DNA of 64,000 bases from assembly GCA_002914805.1 (NCBI GenBank), contig JXTB01000018.1, positions 114,419 through 178,418 on the forward strand, given 5' to 3'. The notes below the pieces were generated by a model. That model searched no databases. It saw only the letters and a list, made by a program, of their open reading frames with translations, and was not told where the DNA came from. Shown here in pieces: positions 12,575 through 25,500 of this stretch (within the stretch, counting starts at the first letter, position 1; every line of letters begins with the position of its first letter). This DNA comes from Parasponia andersonii. Its lineage: Eukaryota > Streptophyta > Magnoliopsida > Rosales > Cannabaceae. The position numbers and the translations under genes are program-made.

Positions 12575-14419
12575 AGCCTTCTTATTTGACCTTTAATCTA
12601 GTGTTTGAGCCAAAGATATGGAGAAGGGGTGAACTGGGTTATAACTATGTTTTGAGAAAGATATATGGCGGAAGAGAAAATATGGACTGTCTGAGAGTGA
12701 ACTTGTTTAATAATTAAGTTTGTATGTAGCTTAGGTTTTAATAAGAGAAGGAAATGGAAATAATGGATGGTGATTTCTTGGCTGTACACGTGTGTAAGTA
12801 TCTATGTGTGAAGCTGGAAAGATTTGGTCAATTCTCCATACGGCCATAATAGAGTACAAGGAGAAAAGTGATAAGACTTTTAGCTTCGTGGGGGTGTTTG
12901 AATTCCACATTTTCCATTCATTAATGAAACCCTATTTTCTGTTTTCTGTCTTCTTTCTTGTTATACAAATAAATAAATAAATTAAAAGCGTGGCTAGCAA
13001 TAATACTTTGATACAATGAAACTTATTACATTGACTTGTACTTGACTATTTATTAACCATGATTATAGGACTAATTAAACGAGGGCATTTAGGGATTTTT
13101 AGACTGAGCACATGGATGACGAGATGTGCCAAAGTCATCCATATGATATACCAACCAGTCGTCTCAGACATGTACAAATTGACAATATTAAAAACAATTG
13201 CAACTGTGGTTTATTGTCTTCCAAAGGGACCTCAAATTCAGGATCTTAGCTTTGACTTCCTTTGGGTTTCAAGTTCTTATATCTCTTTTCAAATATCCAA
13301 AATGCAAATTTCCACGTTTGATGCACTTTTCTAGGGCCTAGTAGAGTATGGTACTGAATTTCTATTTCTTAATTTAATTTTCTTGATAAATTATTTGTTA
13401 ATTTGTTTAACATGTATTGTGTTTCACAAACTAAGGGGTTTGCCGTTCGAAGTAGCAACACAAATCAATTTTTGTTTTTTTTTTTAAAAAAGGGTGGGTA
13501 TCTTTAGTACTTGTTTTGTTGGGTTTAGGTTTTGAGTTGTATATTTTACTATGATTTTGTTTCTTCTGTTGGACTTCATCATGTCAGCTCTTGTATTATA
13601 ATTTTTTTCCCTTTTCTTTCATCTTAACGTACGTTGATAGTTGCACTGTCTTGTTCCTAATATTGTATTAATGTCTCTCTAGATATCTTATGTGACTAAA
13701 TTAGCTTCAAATGAATTAAAATGTTAGTAGAAGGTTTAGGGAGCAGTTCTTGATCTGCATTTTAGTAACAACATCCAATAATAAAGTTGTGAATACAACA
13801 TCAAAATTGAATATCATCACTTTTAAAGTTTGGGTTTTATTTATGTGTGCTCCACAAGTGTGACATGCACTTTTACTAGTGTTTGCACTTATTATTAGTG
13901 CTCAAAATAGACATGTGACACAAATTTGAAGGATGCATGGATTTTCGTGAGAATTTCAGCCTAAAATGGGAATAATTAAACAAAAATATATTATTTATCA
14001 GTACCGCCTGCCACCAATAGTTTATGATAAGGGACAAGTTGAAACCAATGAAACACGAAGTCTTTAGGGCATTGTCTCAACTCATGATTATGATAATTAA
14101 TTTTGATTTATAGGATGGATTATATTATTGGACAGTTCTATTATATGTGTCATATTTGCGTGTATATAGAGCTTGTCTCAGTCCTAGCCATGGAGTAAAA
14201 GAAACAAAACGATAGTATTTTGATAGATACACTTAACCTTACCTTTCTTTTACCTTTCACTCCAATGTTACTGTTTTGAATCTGTCTTTTATATGCATTA
14301 TATTTATTTATCCTCTTATTTCTTCTCTTAACCACAGTTTCTCACATTAGGAAAATATGGTACGTCGGTGATGGTATGTTTGGTATGTTTATGGGGTCCT
14401 CACATTAATTCATATGGAC
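12575..14419. other. Intergenic region with the CLE promoter on its left side
   Basis: The first few hundred bases should hold the promoter of the minus-strand CLE gene. I found no clear TATA box. The remainder is AT-rich; small open frames at 13059-13334 and 14150-14335 show no family features. The last five bases before 14425 (CATAT, 14420-14424) are the target site duplicate of the next transposon. Confidence 0.55.
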
Positions 14420-14424
14420 CATAT

Positions 14425-15227
14425 TATGGAGCCCGTTCCTAAATCATATACCACGTGGACGGTTAAGTGGCAGAACATGTGGTAGAGGGTATACCGTCTG
14501 ACATATGTTCAGAAGGATTACTTAAAAGTTACATGAATCGCACGTGATATCGTATGGGCCCGTGGGTTATCGGAGGCCAGGACTGAATCCATTCCAGACT
14601 CTGGACGAGTTCGGCCCAGTCTAATTCTTACCTAAACAGCTGAGGGTCAGGAGCCTCGAAAGTCTTCCGCCAGAAGATCATTGGAGGCAGCGCGCTGCTC
14701 CAGATCCAGACAGGGCATTTAATACAATCCTGGGTAGGTGTGCGCATTGGGTAGACCGTCCTGACAGGACGGTAGTTTGTCAAAGTCTCGCCCCCACTAG
14801 GCTCGAGTCATAGGGGACGGCAAAAAGCAGGTCACTACGATACAAGAGAAATTACAGTAACCACGGCCCGTGATTTCTGGAGTAAGTCATGATGAGAAAA
14901 TGTACTCGATCCTGAGATTGAGAGCCAGAAGATTCTCAGTTCCAGGACTATATATATATGAGCTATGCGTCCCCCTGAAGGGATATAGAGATATAGAGAG
15001 ATATATATAAATTTATAAGCAAGAGAAAAACTTAATCTTTACTACTCAATCTCAGGAGTAAATATCTGATTTAAGCATCGGAGAGTCTTTGCAGGTGGCC
15101 ACCCCCGCCTTTCCGATCCGACTTGAAGTCAAAAATACTCTGGGATAGCGAGGATACGTGGACAGTTGGTAAGTACAGCATCAGTAGTTTGGAGATACGT
15201 GGACAGCTGGTAAGAACTGTACCAACA
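14425..15227 (+). repeat. 5' LTR of element A (803 bp)
   Basis: It aligns along its length with 26201-26956. It starts TATGGAGCCC where the 3' LTR starts TGTAGGGCAC, so the canonical TG has become TA, and it ends ACCAACA like the other copy. A TATA-like run is at about 14948-14959. It is 47 bp longer than the 3' LTR, largely because of a ~41-bp tandem duplication (15153-15193 against 15194-15227) carrying GATACGTGGACAG twice. Confidence 0.92.
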
Positions 15228-15320
15228 GTTAAACTCTGTCTGTAGGAAGTTAGGGTGCGAGAGAAAGAGCAAGAGTCTCGCGACAACGCTATCCCTGAAC
15301 AAGAAGCCATATGACATCGG

Positions 15321-17033
15321 ATGACACCCTCAAGAATGACGACAAGAAGCACACGTCCTGACGCCAAAGGAAGCTCCCAGAAAGCGCAACCCAGTCTAGA
15401 ACAAAAGCTAGACCAAATGCTTGCCGCCTTGACAGAAGTAAATAGGAAGGTGGAGATGGCCCATGCGGTCATCCTGGGTTTAAAAAACGAAGTCACAGAA
15501 GTTCGTAGAGATAATGCCCGCTTTGAAGGGCTGTTGGCAAGCGAGGCCAGGAGCGGGCGAAGGGAGGACTTCGACGAGGAGGTCCAGCAAGAGTCTAGGG
15601 GTCAGCAACCATCAAGGGAAGTCCTCGCCCCGTCCAGATCGCGGATCCAAGGGGAACGACAAAGTTAGACAAGGCCTTTCCAGGTGGGAACGGAAGTAGA
15701 TAGACGGCACCAGAAGAGACCGGAAGGTGCGCTCCTTGACTAGAAATAGGAGATGATGGCGGAGCTGAGTAAGAGGCTCGTGGCCCATCACAACCAGACC
15801 TCCGATGATTTGGCAGAATAGACCATGCGTGGGATCAATCAAACGGCTTTCTTCGATTGGATCCAGCTGGAGCCCAAGCCGAAGGACTTCACAACCCTGA
15901 CTTTCAGACCGTTCGAGGGAAAGACTGACCCTCTCGACCATATATACCATTTCCAGCAAAAGATGGCCCTGGAAACCAAGGATGAAGCCGTGACCTGCAA
16001 AGTCTTCTCCACTACCCTGGCGGGGCTAGCCCTGTTATAGTTCATGCAACTCTTGGAGAAGTTTATAAACGGATTTGAAGATTTTTGCAAACTTTTCTTA
16101 AAACAATACGCGAGCATCCGGAGGCAACAGAAATCATGCGAGACCTAGACCGGTTGGAGCAATCCGAGAACAAGTCTCCAAAGGAATATTTGTCGTATTT
16201 CCTGGAGGTGATGTCCTTAGTACACAATGTTGACTCGGCCCAACCCACGAGCTCGTTCGTCAGGGGCTTACCATATGACATGACCGATATCCTGACAAAA
16301 TTGAAAGGGGTATTTAGGGTGCTAGAGAGCTACCAGAAAGTGCCCAAAGCCTCTGCCGTGATAAAATAACGCCGGCACAAATCCCGGCCACACAAGGAGT
16401 AAAAAGGCCTGCGCCGGCCTAGGAGCCAACTTCGAAGCAAGGAGCCCCAACCCAAGCCGGTTAAGAAAGCAACAAGAGGAGGAAAACGTTTAAGGACCCT
16501 TTGCCGAAGTTCGAGCTCAACACGCCGATCAATGTGATCTACCTCCAGAATAGAGACATGGGCATTTTCAAAGATCCCCCAAGTCTGGTGTCCCTGACCA
16601 CATGAAGAATAGGAGCAGGTACTACCAATTCCACAAGGATCACGAGCATGACATCATCCACTGCCGTAGCCTTTACGCGCAGGTTATGATGATGATCCAA
16701 GTCGGCAAGTTGAAGCAGTATATGAAGGTGGGCGGAAGCCAGTCTAAGGGGAATGCCGCCAGGCTAGAAAAAGGAAATCAGACCCAAGCCTCCGGGTTAG
16801 GGGAGCAGGCTCTGAGGATAGTGCCAACGATTATAGACAGACTAGAGCTGACCCAGGGTCAAGAAGAGAAGGAAAAACACCATAAAAGAACCGAAGAGAG
16901 GGTGAAGCGCTTGAGGGGCCTAGGGCATTTCGTGAATCACCTGACGACGAGAGAGAGCTACGTCTTAGCCGTCCCCATCGCCTTCACCCAGCAGGATTTG
17001 GCCACGGTGAGCCTACTCATGATGACCCCCTAG
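15321..17033 (+). pseudogene. gag remnant of element A
   Basis: Segments lie in several frames: 15321-15668 (start, coiled-coil-like), 15825-16040 and 16085-16369 (the retrotransposon gag core), and 16602-17033. The core shows F-E-G-K-T-D-P-L-D-H-I and F-Q-Q-K-M followed by a leucine- and charge-rich helical region. At 16608 the motif YYQFHKDHEHDIIHC matches the Tat zinc-finger pattern C-x-F-H-x-D-H-G-H-x-x-x-x-C, with the first Cys and the Gly replaced. Several frame breaks remain, including a TAG at 16038. Confidence 0.85.
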
Positions 17034-17062
17034 TGATCAAGCTGTAGATCGACTCCGCGATA

Positions 17063-17485
17063 GTGGGAAGGGTCCTAGTCGACGGCAGGAGTAGTGTCGA
17101 CGTCCTTTTCCTCAGCACTTTCGAGAACATGGGCCTAAATCGGAGCGCGCTCAGGCTGATTTATCAGCAGCTGTTTGCCTTCAACAGCAGTAAGGTCAGC
17201 CCCTTGGGTGTCGTGACTCTGAAAGTCTGTGCCGTGGAGAGGTGCCTGGACATAGATTTCATCGTCATCGATTGCCAGTCTTCATTCAACGTCATCATGG
17301 GGAGAGGGTGGATCCACGCCATGCATGTGGTTGCCTCCACCCTCCACCAAGTCCTAAGATGTCAATCGAAGGATGGTACTTACACAATAGACATTAAAGG
17401 AGACCAGGCCTCCACGAGGAAATATTTTTCGACCGCCTTGAGGGGAACCGACATGAGCGCAAACGTCTCGACAAGGGACAAATAG
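17063..17485 (+). pseudogene. Retropepsin-like protease domain of element A
   Basis: The segment reads GRVLVDGRSSVDVLF, then a DFIVIDCQSSFNVIMGRGW block that matches the second half of gypsy proteases, followed by the typical ASTLHQVLR strand. The active-site triad region is D-G-R-S-S where the family has D-G-G-S-S. The frame is open for 140 codons but is separated by stops from gag and from the reverse transcriptase. Confidence 0.8.
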
Positions 17486-17578
17486 CAATCAAAGGACCGC
17501 CTGCCAGTATACATGAAGTAGATTGAAGAGGAGTCTGATAGGCCAGAAACCACGATTGAGGAACTAGTAGCGGTCCCT

Positions 17579-18985
17579 TTGAAAGAAGTAGAATCGGAGA
17601 AAGTAATCTTGATCAGGACCCTGCTGCCCGAAGAGGAAAAGAGCGAGCTGTTGGAATTCCTTAGGCGGAACAAAGACGTCTTCGCGTGGTCCCACGGTGA
17701 CATGCTCGGAATAGACCCCGCGCACGCCTGCCACCGACTGAATGTAGATCCCAACTTTCCTCCAGTCAGACAGAAGCCTTGAAGGTTCGTGCCGGAGAAA
17801 AACAGGAGGATCAACAAGGAGGTCGAGATACTACTAGAAAACGGCCGAATCATGAAGTGCGTATACCTATGCTGGGTCTCCAACCCGGCGGTGGTAAAGA
17901 AAAAAAATGGCTATGACCAGACCTGCATAGATTTCACCAATTTAAATAAGGCCTGCCTAAAAGACAGTTTTCCCCTACCGAAGATCGATCAAATGGTCGA
18001 TGCGACGGCGAGATTTGACAGGATGAGCTTCCTAGATGCCTACTCTAGATACAACCAGATCCCTCTATATGAGGAAGACCAGATCCACACGGCATTCATT
18101 ACGAAGCGAGGATTGTACTGTTACAAATGCAGGCCTTTTGGCTTGAAGAACCCGGGGGTGACCTACCAGAAGCTTATGAACAAAATATTCACCGATCTGC
18201 TGAGGAAGACGATGGAGGTTCACATCGACGACATGATCATAAAGAGCAAAGAAGCTTCAAACAATCTGGGGCATCTGGACGAGTGTTTCCAGATTCTGAG
18301 GCACTACCAAATGCGTCTGAACCCCAAGAAATGCACGTTTGGGGTGTCCTCCGGTCAATTCCAAGGGCACATCATGAACAGAAGGGGCATTGAGGCCAAC
18401 CCGACCCAGTTATCCTCAATCGCAGGTGTATAAAGACCCTTAACCATTAGGGAGGTCCAGCGTCTAACTGGGAAGATAGCCGCACTCAGCCGGTTTGTCT
18501 CCAAAATGTCTGACCGATATAAGCCTTTCTTCCAATGCATAAAGAAGAGCTCCACAGTCGTCTGGGGGGAGGAGCAGGACAAGGCACTGACAGAGCTTAA
18601 ATTGTATTTAAGTCACTCACCTATCCTGGCTTCCCCAGCAGAGGAGCAGCACCTATATGCTTATTTGGCAGTGTCCAAAGTAGCGATCAACGTCGTACTG
18701 TTCGTCGAGGAGGACAGCAAGCAGAAGTCGGTGTTCTACGCAAGCCGCATACTCCTGTATGCTGAGACGCGATACAGTATAGCAGAGAAACTAGTTCTCG
18801 CTCTGGTCAATGCTAAAAAGAGACTAAGGAAGTACTTCGAGGCACACTCGATTACAGTGTATACGGACTTTCCCATCCGTCAAATCTTGGCCAAACTGGA
18901 CCTATCAGGACGACTGACCAAATGGGTCATCGATCTAGGGATATACAACATCGAGTATCGGCCTCGAGTGGCGAAGAAAGGGTAA
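17579..18985 (+). pseudogene. Reverse transcriptase and first RNase H of element A
   Basis: Segments 17579-17782, 17789-18433 and 18506-18985 form one domain run broken by two stops. Visible family motifs are the primer grip region VKKKNGYDQTCIDFTNLNKA, DSFPLPKID, the FLDAYSRYNQI strand, ITKRGLYCYKCRPFGLKN, and the catalytic box as HIDDM (family Y/F-V-D-D). The connection and RNase H follow with SVFYASRILLYAETRYSIAEK and VYTDFPIRQIL. The catalytic Asp pair is preserved, but stops at 17780-17782 and 18431-18433 kill the ORF. Confidence 0.92.
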
Positions 18986-19072
18986 GTCATGGCAGACTTC
19001 CTATTATAAATCTAGTCCTTCAGCGAGCCACGTGACCATCCATAGACACCTCTGACTCACATCCTTTTAACC

Positions 19073-19440
19073 TGGACCCTCTACACCGACAGATCCACGA
19101 ACACCTCGAGGTCAGGTATTAGAATAGTCCTGCAGACCCCAGCAAGACTCAGGGTAGAGAAATCCTTGAGACTTGGTTTCCAGGCAACGAACAATGAGGC
19201 AGAGTACGAGGTGCTACTGCAAGGCCTTGAGCTGGCTCTACACTTCGGAGTAGAGAATATCGCAGTAAAGACTGACTCACAACTAATCATTGGTCAGATC
19301 AGGAGAGACTTCGAAGTAAAAATGCCAAGATTACACAGGTATTTCTCCAGGGTAATGGGGGCGAAAGCCCACTTTAGCAACTTCGATATCGAACAGATAC
19401 CCAAGGAGATGAACCAAAAGGCCGACAAGCTGGCTAAAAG
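19073..19440 (+). pseudogene. Second (archaeal-type) RNase H of element A
   Basis: After a linker, a second RNase H begins near TLYTDRS, where the family has FTDGS. The other catalytic carboxylates are visible in NNEAEYEVLLQGLELA, VKTDSQLI and QKADKLAK. Having two RNase H domains in one pol is characteristic of the Tat clade. The first part lies upstream of the ORF that opens at 19166. Confidence 0.85.
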
Positions 19441-19499
19441 CACGTCGTTCGGGGGGACGACCAAACGCACGGAGATTCTTCTAGAAGGAAAATACACGA

Positions 19500-20784
19500 G
19501 AGACCCTTTGGAGACCCCTACACACCACGTTTTCGCGACCGACTCTGAAGATGAAAGCTGGATGAGACCTATCACCCAATACCTGGCGTCGGAAAACCTG
19601 CCTGTAGACCCACAAAAAGCAAGGTCGATCAGACTGAAGGCTCCCCAATACTCGATGATGGGGGGACGACTGTACAGAAGATCAACGATGGGACCGATGT
19701 TGAGGTGCGTAGGCGCTATAGAGGCGCAAAAATTGATGGAGGAAATCCACGAGGGAGTGAGTGGCAACCACTCTGGTGGGCGTAGCCTCCCCCACAAGGC
19801 CTTAACGGCTGGATATTTCTGGTCCTACATGATGACCGAGGTGGCCCAGTTTGTCAAGAAATGTGATAAGTGCCAGAGGTTCACCCCCTGAAATGCCAAC
19901 GCGCGGAAGAGCTCCATTCACACATAACTTCTTGGCCCTTCACTAAGTGGGGTCTGGACATCGTCGGAGAGCTCCCCAGAAGCCCCAGGGGAAAAAGATA
20001 TGTCTTATTGGCCACTGACTATTTCACCAAATGGGTAGAAGCTGAAGCCTACACAACCATCAATAAGGCAGACACAATTAACTTCATTTGGAAAAACATA
20101 ATCTGCGGATATGGAATCTCGAAAGAGATACATACCGACCATGGCACGCAGTTCCAAAACGCTAAGCTTAAGGAGCTGTGTGATTTGTATGATATAAAGC
20201 TCAGCTTCTCATCTGTAAACTACCCTCAGGGGAACGGCCAAGCAGAGGCAACAAATAAGGCTATATTCAGCAATATTAAAAAGAACTTGCAAGAGGCTAA
20301 AGGAAGGTGGTTAGAAGAGCTACCAGCCATCGTGTGGGCCCATCGAACCAGAAGCAGAGATCAACAGGAAGAACACCGTTCGCCATGGTCTATGGGTCAG
20401 AGGCTATGATCCCGACCGAAATTGGCCTCCCGACCCCTTCTCTCCGAAGTGGTAAGAGACGCCTCATTGAATGAGCAGCAGCTAAGCCACAACACAGACC
20501 TCCTTGAAGAAACAAGAGACATGGCTCTGATCCATTTGGCCTTATACCACCAGCAAGCTAGGTCTTATTGCGCAAAGAAAGTCAACGCTTGTCAGTTTAA
20601 CACTGGAGAATGGGTCTTGAAGGTCAGAACAGGAAATTCCTCAAAGCTAGACTCTAACTGGGTCGGACCCTACGAGGTGATCAAAGCGCTTGACAATGGA
20701 GTGTACGTCCTAAAAGAACTCAAGACCAGGAAGAGCCTACCTAACACGTGGAATGCCCAGCATTTGAAGAAATACCACATGTGA
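19500..20784 (+). pseudogene. Integrase of element A
   Basis: The zinc-binding part has H in EEIHEG and NHSGG and C in KKCDKCQRF (ending near 19887). The core has the D-D-E catalytic set: WGLDIVGE, IHTDHGTQF and NGQAEATNKA. The C-terminal part (20422-20784) keeps the NWVGPYEV strand and ends NAQHLKKYHM, the usual end of Tat pol. Frame breaks fall at about 19889 and 20409. Confidence 0.9.
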
Positions 20785-20937
20785 GATACATGTAAATGCT
20801 TGTATTATTAAATAGCCTGATTCCGAAACAAATGAAGATGTCTGCTACATAGACTTATCCAGTAGTTTGCTATGTAAAAAGGTTTGCCCTTGGTGCCAGA
20901 CCCCTTGAACTATTCGCGCAAATAAAGATTGTATTAT

Positions 20938-21705
20938 GGGAATCACATCGTGCAATAAAATGCTTGCCGATGGTCCGAGAAAACGTACAAGGAGGAATGA
21001 GCTGTGCAATAAAATGCTTGCCAGCAGACCTTAATAAAGATCGCACTATGGGAATCACATCACTCAATAAAATGCTTGCCGATGGCCCGAGAAAACGTAC
21101 GAAGAGGAATGAGTTATGCAATAAAATGCTTGCCAACAGACCTCAATAAAGATCGTACTATGGAATCACATCGCGCAATAAAATGATTGCTGATGGCCCG
21201 AGAAAACGTACGAAGAGGAATGAGCTGCGCAATAAAATGCTTGTCAGCAGATCTCAATAAAGATCGTACTATGGGAATCACATCGCGCAATAAAATGCTT
21301 GCCGATGGCCCGAGAAAATGTACGAGGAGGAACGAGCTGTGCAATAAAATGCTTGCCAGCAGACCTCAATAAAGATCGTACTATGGGAATCACATCACGC
21401 AATAAAATGCTTATCGATAGCTCGAGAAAACGTACGAGGAGGAATGAGCTATGCAATAAAATACTTGCCAACAGACCTCAATAAAGATCGTACTATAAGA
21501 ATCACATCGCGCAATAAATGTTTGCCGATGGCCCAAGAAAACGTACGAGGAGGAATGAGCTGCATAATAAAATGTCTGCCAGCAGACCTTATTAAAGATC
21601 ATACTACGGGAATACGTCGCGTAATAAATGCTCGCCGACGACCCGAGAGAACGTACGAAGGGTAACAGGCCACGCAACAAAAACTTACCGCCGACCCTCA
21701 AGAAA
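20938..21705 (+). repeat. Tandem array, ~7 units of ~112 bp, between pol and antisense ORF of element A
   Basis: Units begin GGGAATCACATCGCGCAATA near 20938, 21050, 21161, 21273, 21384, 21496 and 21608. Each unit contains CAATAAAATGCTTGCC twice, so it derives from an older ~55-bp doubling. The last unit is the most diverged. Arrays in this place are known from Tat-clade elements and can seed satellite DNA. Confidence 0.9.
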
Positions 21706-21740
21706 CACCTGCACGATGGGGAAGAATTGAGCGATAAGAC

Positions 21741-21890
21741 CCTCCTCAGAGAGCACCTTAGCTATGTGTAGGCTAAAGGTAAACGGGGTCAGGGTCTACC
21801 CGTTGGAAGTAGACCCTCCCTAGAGAGCACCTTAGCTATGCATGGACTGAAAGTAAACGGGGCTAGGGTCCATCCATTGGAAGTAGGCCC
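21741..21890 (+). repeat. Direct tandem duplication, period ~74 bp
   Basis: The block with GAGAGCACCTTAGCTATG and AAACGGGG is present twice, starting near 21741 and 21815. Each copy ends with a short self-complementary stretch around TTGGAAGTAG. Confidence 0.75.
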
Positions 21891-22540
21891 AGATAAGACC
21901 AAACACGAAGATAGAAATTAAAACCAAATTCTATTTATTATTACTTAAATTACAGAGTGCGTGGTCGACAGGGACACAGACCCAGCATCTCTATCTGTCA
22001 GGAGCAGGTCTTAGATGGACTCGCAAGGACACGTAGGAGTGATAACGCCATGTTTGCTCCCGGTGAGAGCCGAGCCCAGGCCTTTTCTTCTGCAGCGATG
22101 GGTCTAAGCAAGAGTCAACCAATCCCTGGAGCTAGTTCCTAGTGCATTCCCATTTAGGGTCAAATAAGTCTAACTATACGTGTGGATCAAATTTTGCTAA
22201 GACAAGTCATAACAGTAATTATACATCCTCAAAGCCGGACGAGCCGGAACTCACATCCTGATCTCCAGAGCTAATCTTATTAGTCATAGCACGGGGGGAA
22301 TTCACTAATAACTCCAAATCATATACGATTGGCCCAAACTGGAGGTTGGCCGAACTGCCAACAAGGGAATGATATCGTATATGATATCCGACCCTGACCA
22401 CGAAGGAGGGCAACAAAAAAGAAAACAAAGTAAACGTGAGAAAGTACACCATTTTTATTATTTAAACATATGCTTGCAACAAGGGTCAGTTTTACACTGC
22501 ACAGTCAGTATCTTACAAGTACACAAAAGAGCGAAGGTCC

Positions 22541-25500
22541 CTAATTTCCTCCAACGGGGGGAGGGACACCAGCTTCGACACTTGGCCCAGCCTCGGTAGA
22601 GAACGACACGTCAGGTTCAGAGTCGTCACTAGACAAGACGACCGCACTTGACCCTCTGCCAGTTGAAGCGTCAGGACCAGGCTGACCCTCAGGAACCTCC
22701 ATGGCTTGTTCTGGCAGATCAGAAGCAAGCACTATCTCTTTGGCAGCTGAGGTAGACGTGGAGGGCCCGTCATTATCTTCGTCAAGCATTTTCAGTACAT
22801 CAGCAGGGTACACAATATTAATCTCGTCCCCTAGCTGCTGCATGTAGTACCTGACGGAGTAATAGTCCCTCTCGACACCCTTCTGCTCATCGAACTAGTC
22901 TGGCGTCACCATCTCCGTGTGGCCATCAAATTCCCCGTTCTCCTAACCAGACCTATAGCTCTCCACAGAAAGGATGTCCACCTGCCTCTGGTACCTTATC
23001 TTCAGCTTTTCTGCGTCTACCAGCCTATCTCTTAGCGCCGCTAGCCTCAGTTCCGCTTGCTGTTGCGACAAGTCGATCAAAAGAGTGTTAATATCGATGA
23101 GATCCTCGTCGTGCTTGCGAGACAGCTCCACATGAGCTTCCACCAGTTTACTGTGATCCAAATAGAGATGTCGTATTACCTCGTTGGACCGATCGAGTCT
23201 GCGCTACAGGGAATGAGCCTCTAACTTGGCTTTTCTCACCTCCTTAGCCTAGTCGATGGCTCTGTCACGAGCAATGAAAGCCAGCCCCATCTCAGCCCCT
23301 GCGCTCTGCAACTCCTGTTCTTTGACATTGAGCTCGGCTTGGGCTAACCTGGTAGCCTCGGCCTCCGAGCGTAGACATGGGACCTTAGTTTCGAGAGACT
23401 GGACCTTCCCCTCTACTTCGGCCAACTTGGCGACCAGCTCTTCACGTCTGGCCCTTTCGACAGTCAAAGTGTGTGGACCACGCTGTTGACCCTAGACTCT
23501 TCAAGGCTCAGATATAGGTTGAAGTTCGCCCTCAATGCGGCAAGGGAGACCTTGCTCCGCTCGGCCGCCACATGACGGGCGTTCAGCTGCTCGGTCAGCT
23601 CACTGACACAAGAGAAATAGAAAGACTGGATGGCGGCTTGCTGCAGAATATAAAAAAAAGGGAGTTAGTGTTCAGTAAAGATGCCGAAAACATGGAGATA
23701 ACGGCCAGACGAGCCAAACCTATGCAATGCTGCGACCAGCAACGAGCCCTACATTCTCCAGGGAGAGCGCCTCTAGCTCGAATTTCGCGGCATCACCCTC
23801 TCCCTTGGCGTCATCCGTGTCCGAGGAGCGTGACTCCACCCCACCGATCGTGAGGATGCCTTCTCCCCTCACCGAACGCACCCTAGTAGCTTGTTTCGAC
23901 GCTCCCGAAGTGGCGGAGGTGGGGGCAGTAGAAAGCAGGGCGTCCCTAAGCACACCTTCAGCGACAGCTGGAGGTGGTGCACCCTTAGCAGAAGGAACCC
24001 CCACGACTGCTGCCACTTCAACGGCCTCAGCTACCACCTCCCTTGGAGATCCGCCTGGCTATAATTTTTTGGTCTTGTCTTGATCAACATGCTCGGACGG
24101 GCTGCCGTGTGTAGACCTTCTCCTCCTCGTGATGGTCAGGGTAGCCCCGTCATGGTCACTGTCAGAAGAGGGGGCAGTTCTGCCTCTCTTCCCCGCCGGG
24201 CTTTCCTCCCCCTCGGACGGGCCGACTTCGCAACCCCGCTTCATGGGGACCAGGGGAGGGGAAGACAGTCGAGACTTCAATCGCAGAGCCCTTCCGCTGA
24301 GCTCGCCAATCTCCCTACGGGAGCGAGCAGCATCGAACTCCGACCCCGCGCCCGCCTTCGAGCCAGAGCTGGGGGCAGAAGGAGCTGGTCCAGCGAGCTC
24401 CCCTGGTAGGCTCAAAGGCGCTCTTTTACCATACACAATCTTTATGGCCGGTGTCTCCTGAGTCGCGAGCTTGCATGCCTCGAGAGAAGGCACCACAGGC
24501 GCTTCACCCCTGGACACAAACAAACCCTCTAGCTCGTCATCCGAGCCCAATCTTGGGGCGACAACTCCCTGCCCCCCGGCCTCGTCCTCAGAAGACACCA
24601 CCAGACACCGACCAGCAGGGACCTTGGATCGGGCTCTGTGAACGACAGTACTCCTCTTGGCAGAGGAGAGATCTGCTGGAGGGCCAGTGTCCGAACCTGC
24701 AAGGGTGAACGATCTTATTAGAATGCAGCCATGACCTAATCGACGAAGCCTTAAGGAATGGAATAAACTCACCCCTAACTCTCTTGGGCGCATCAGCCTC
24801 CTTGTTTCGGAACTTGACGTACTCCTCAGTCATGAGCTTCATCACCTCTTCAAGCTCATGGCTAGTCAGTGCCACCAGGTTGTCGGGGCCTGCCAGCTGG
24901 CTCGAGGCCGTGATCTAACGACCCACCATGGCGATGCGGCTCTGCTCATCCCGGCGGAACCGGTTCAGAGCCGAAGCATCAAGCTGGCTCCGGAGGTACT
25001 TGGAGATGACCTATGTGTCCAGTGAGAAGGGGAGATGAGAGACCATCCTCGGCATCATGTTCATCACCTGGGGATTCAGAACGACCTGAATATGTCGAAA
25101 ATCCCCAGAGGATCCGAAGACGACGACCCCCCCCCCCCAGCTCCTTGAGCTGCTTCGCCGACGGCCGTGGCTCGAACCTGTTTTCCTCCACAGAGGCTGC
25201 GCAAGGCCAGATATCATGAGTAAAAATGGGCAAAGCTCACTCAGACCCAAAAATCAAAGCATAACTCAGTACTTACTTTGCAGAAAAAATGGGGGGGATT
25301 TGGAAATGCTCCCCATTCACCCAAGGAGAGCACCAAGCCCCTTTGACAGCGTATAGCCTGGAGTGAGAATTCCACTGCTTGTCTGACCTCGACAGACCCC
25401 AGAAAACGTGGTGCCCTGGAAGCGGTTGGAGGTAGAAAGTAGAGTAAGAGCTCCTTTTGGGATGAGGGTGAGCTTGTAGGCATAGAAGACCACCTCTAGG

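Noticed and set aside
13059..13334. Open frame of 91 codons, plus strand
   Set aside because: AT-rich spacer, no motif, no splice or promoter context.
14150..14335. Open frame of 61 codons, minus strand, Lys/Arg-rich
   Set aside because: Starts in low-complexity sequence and has no family features.
15228..15260. Primer binding site after the 5' LTR of element A
   Set aside because: The sequence GTTAAACTCTGTC does not fit a TGG-starting site; left uncalled.
24080..24461. Two long plus-strand open frames (about 110 codons)
   Set aside because: They are GC-rich shadows of the antisense ORF linker on the other strand.
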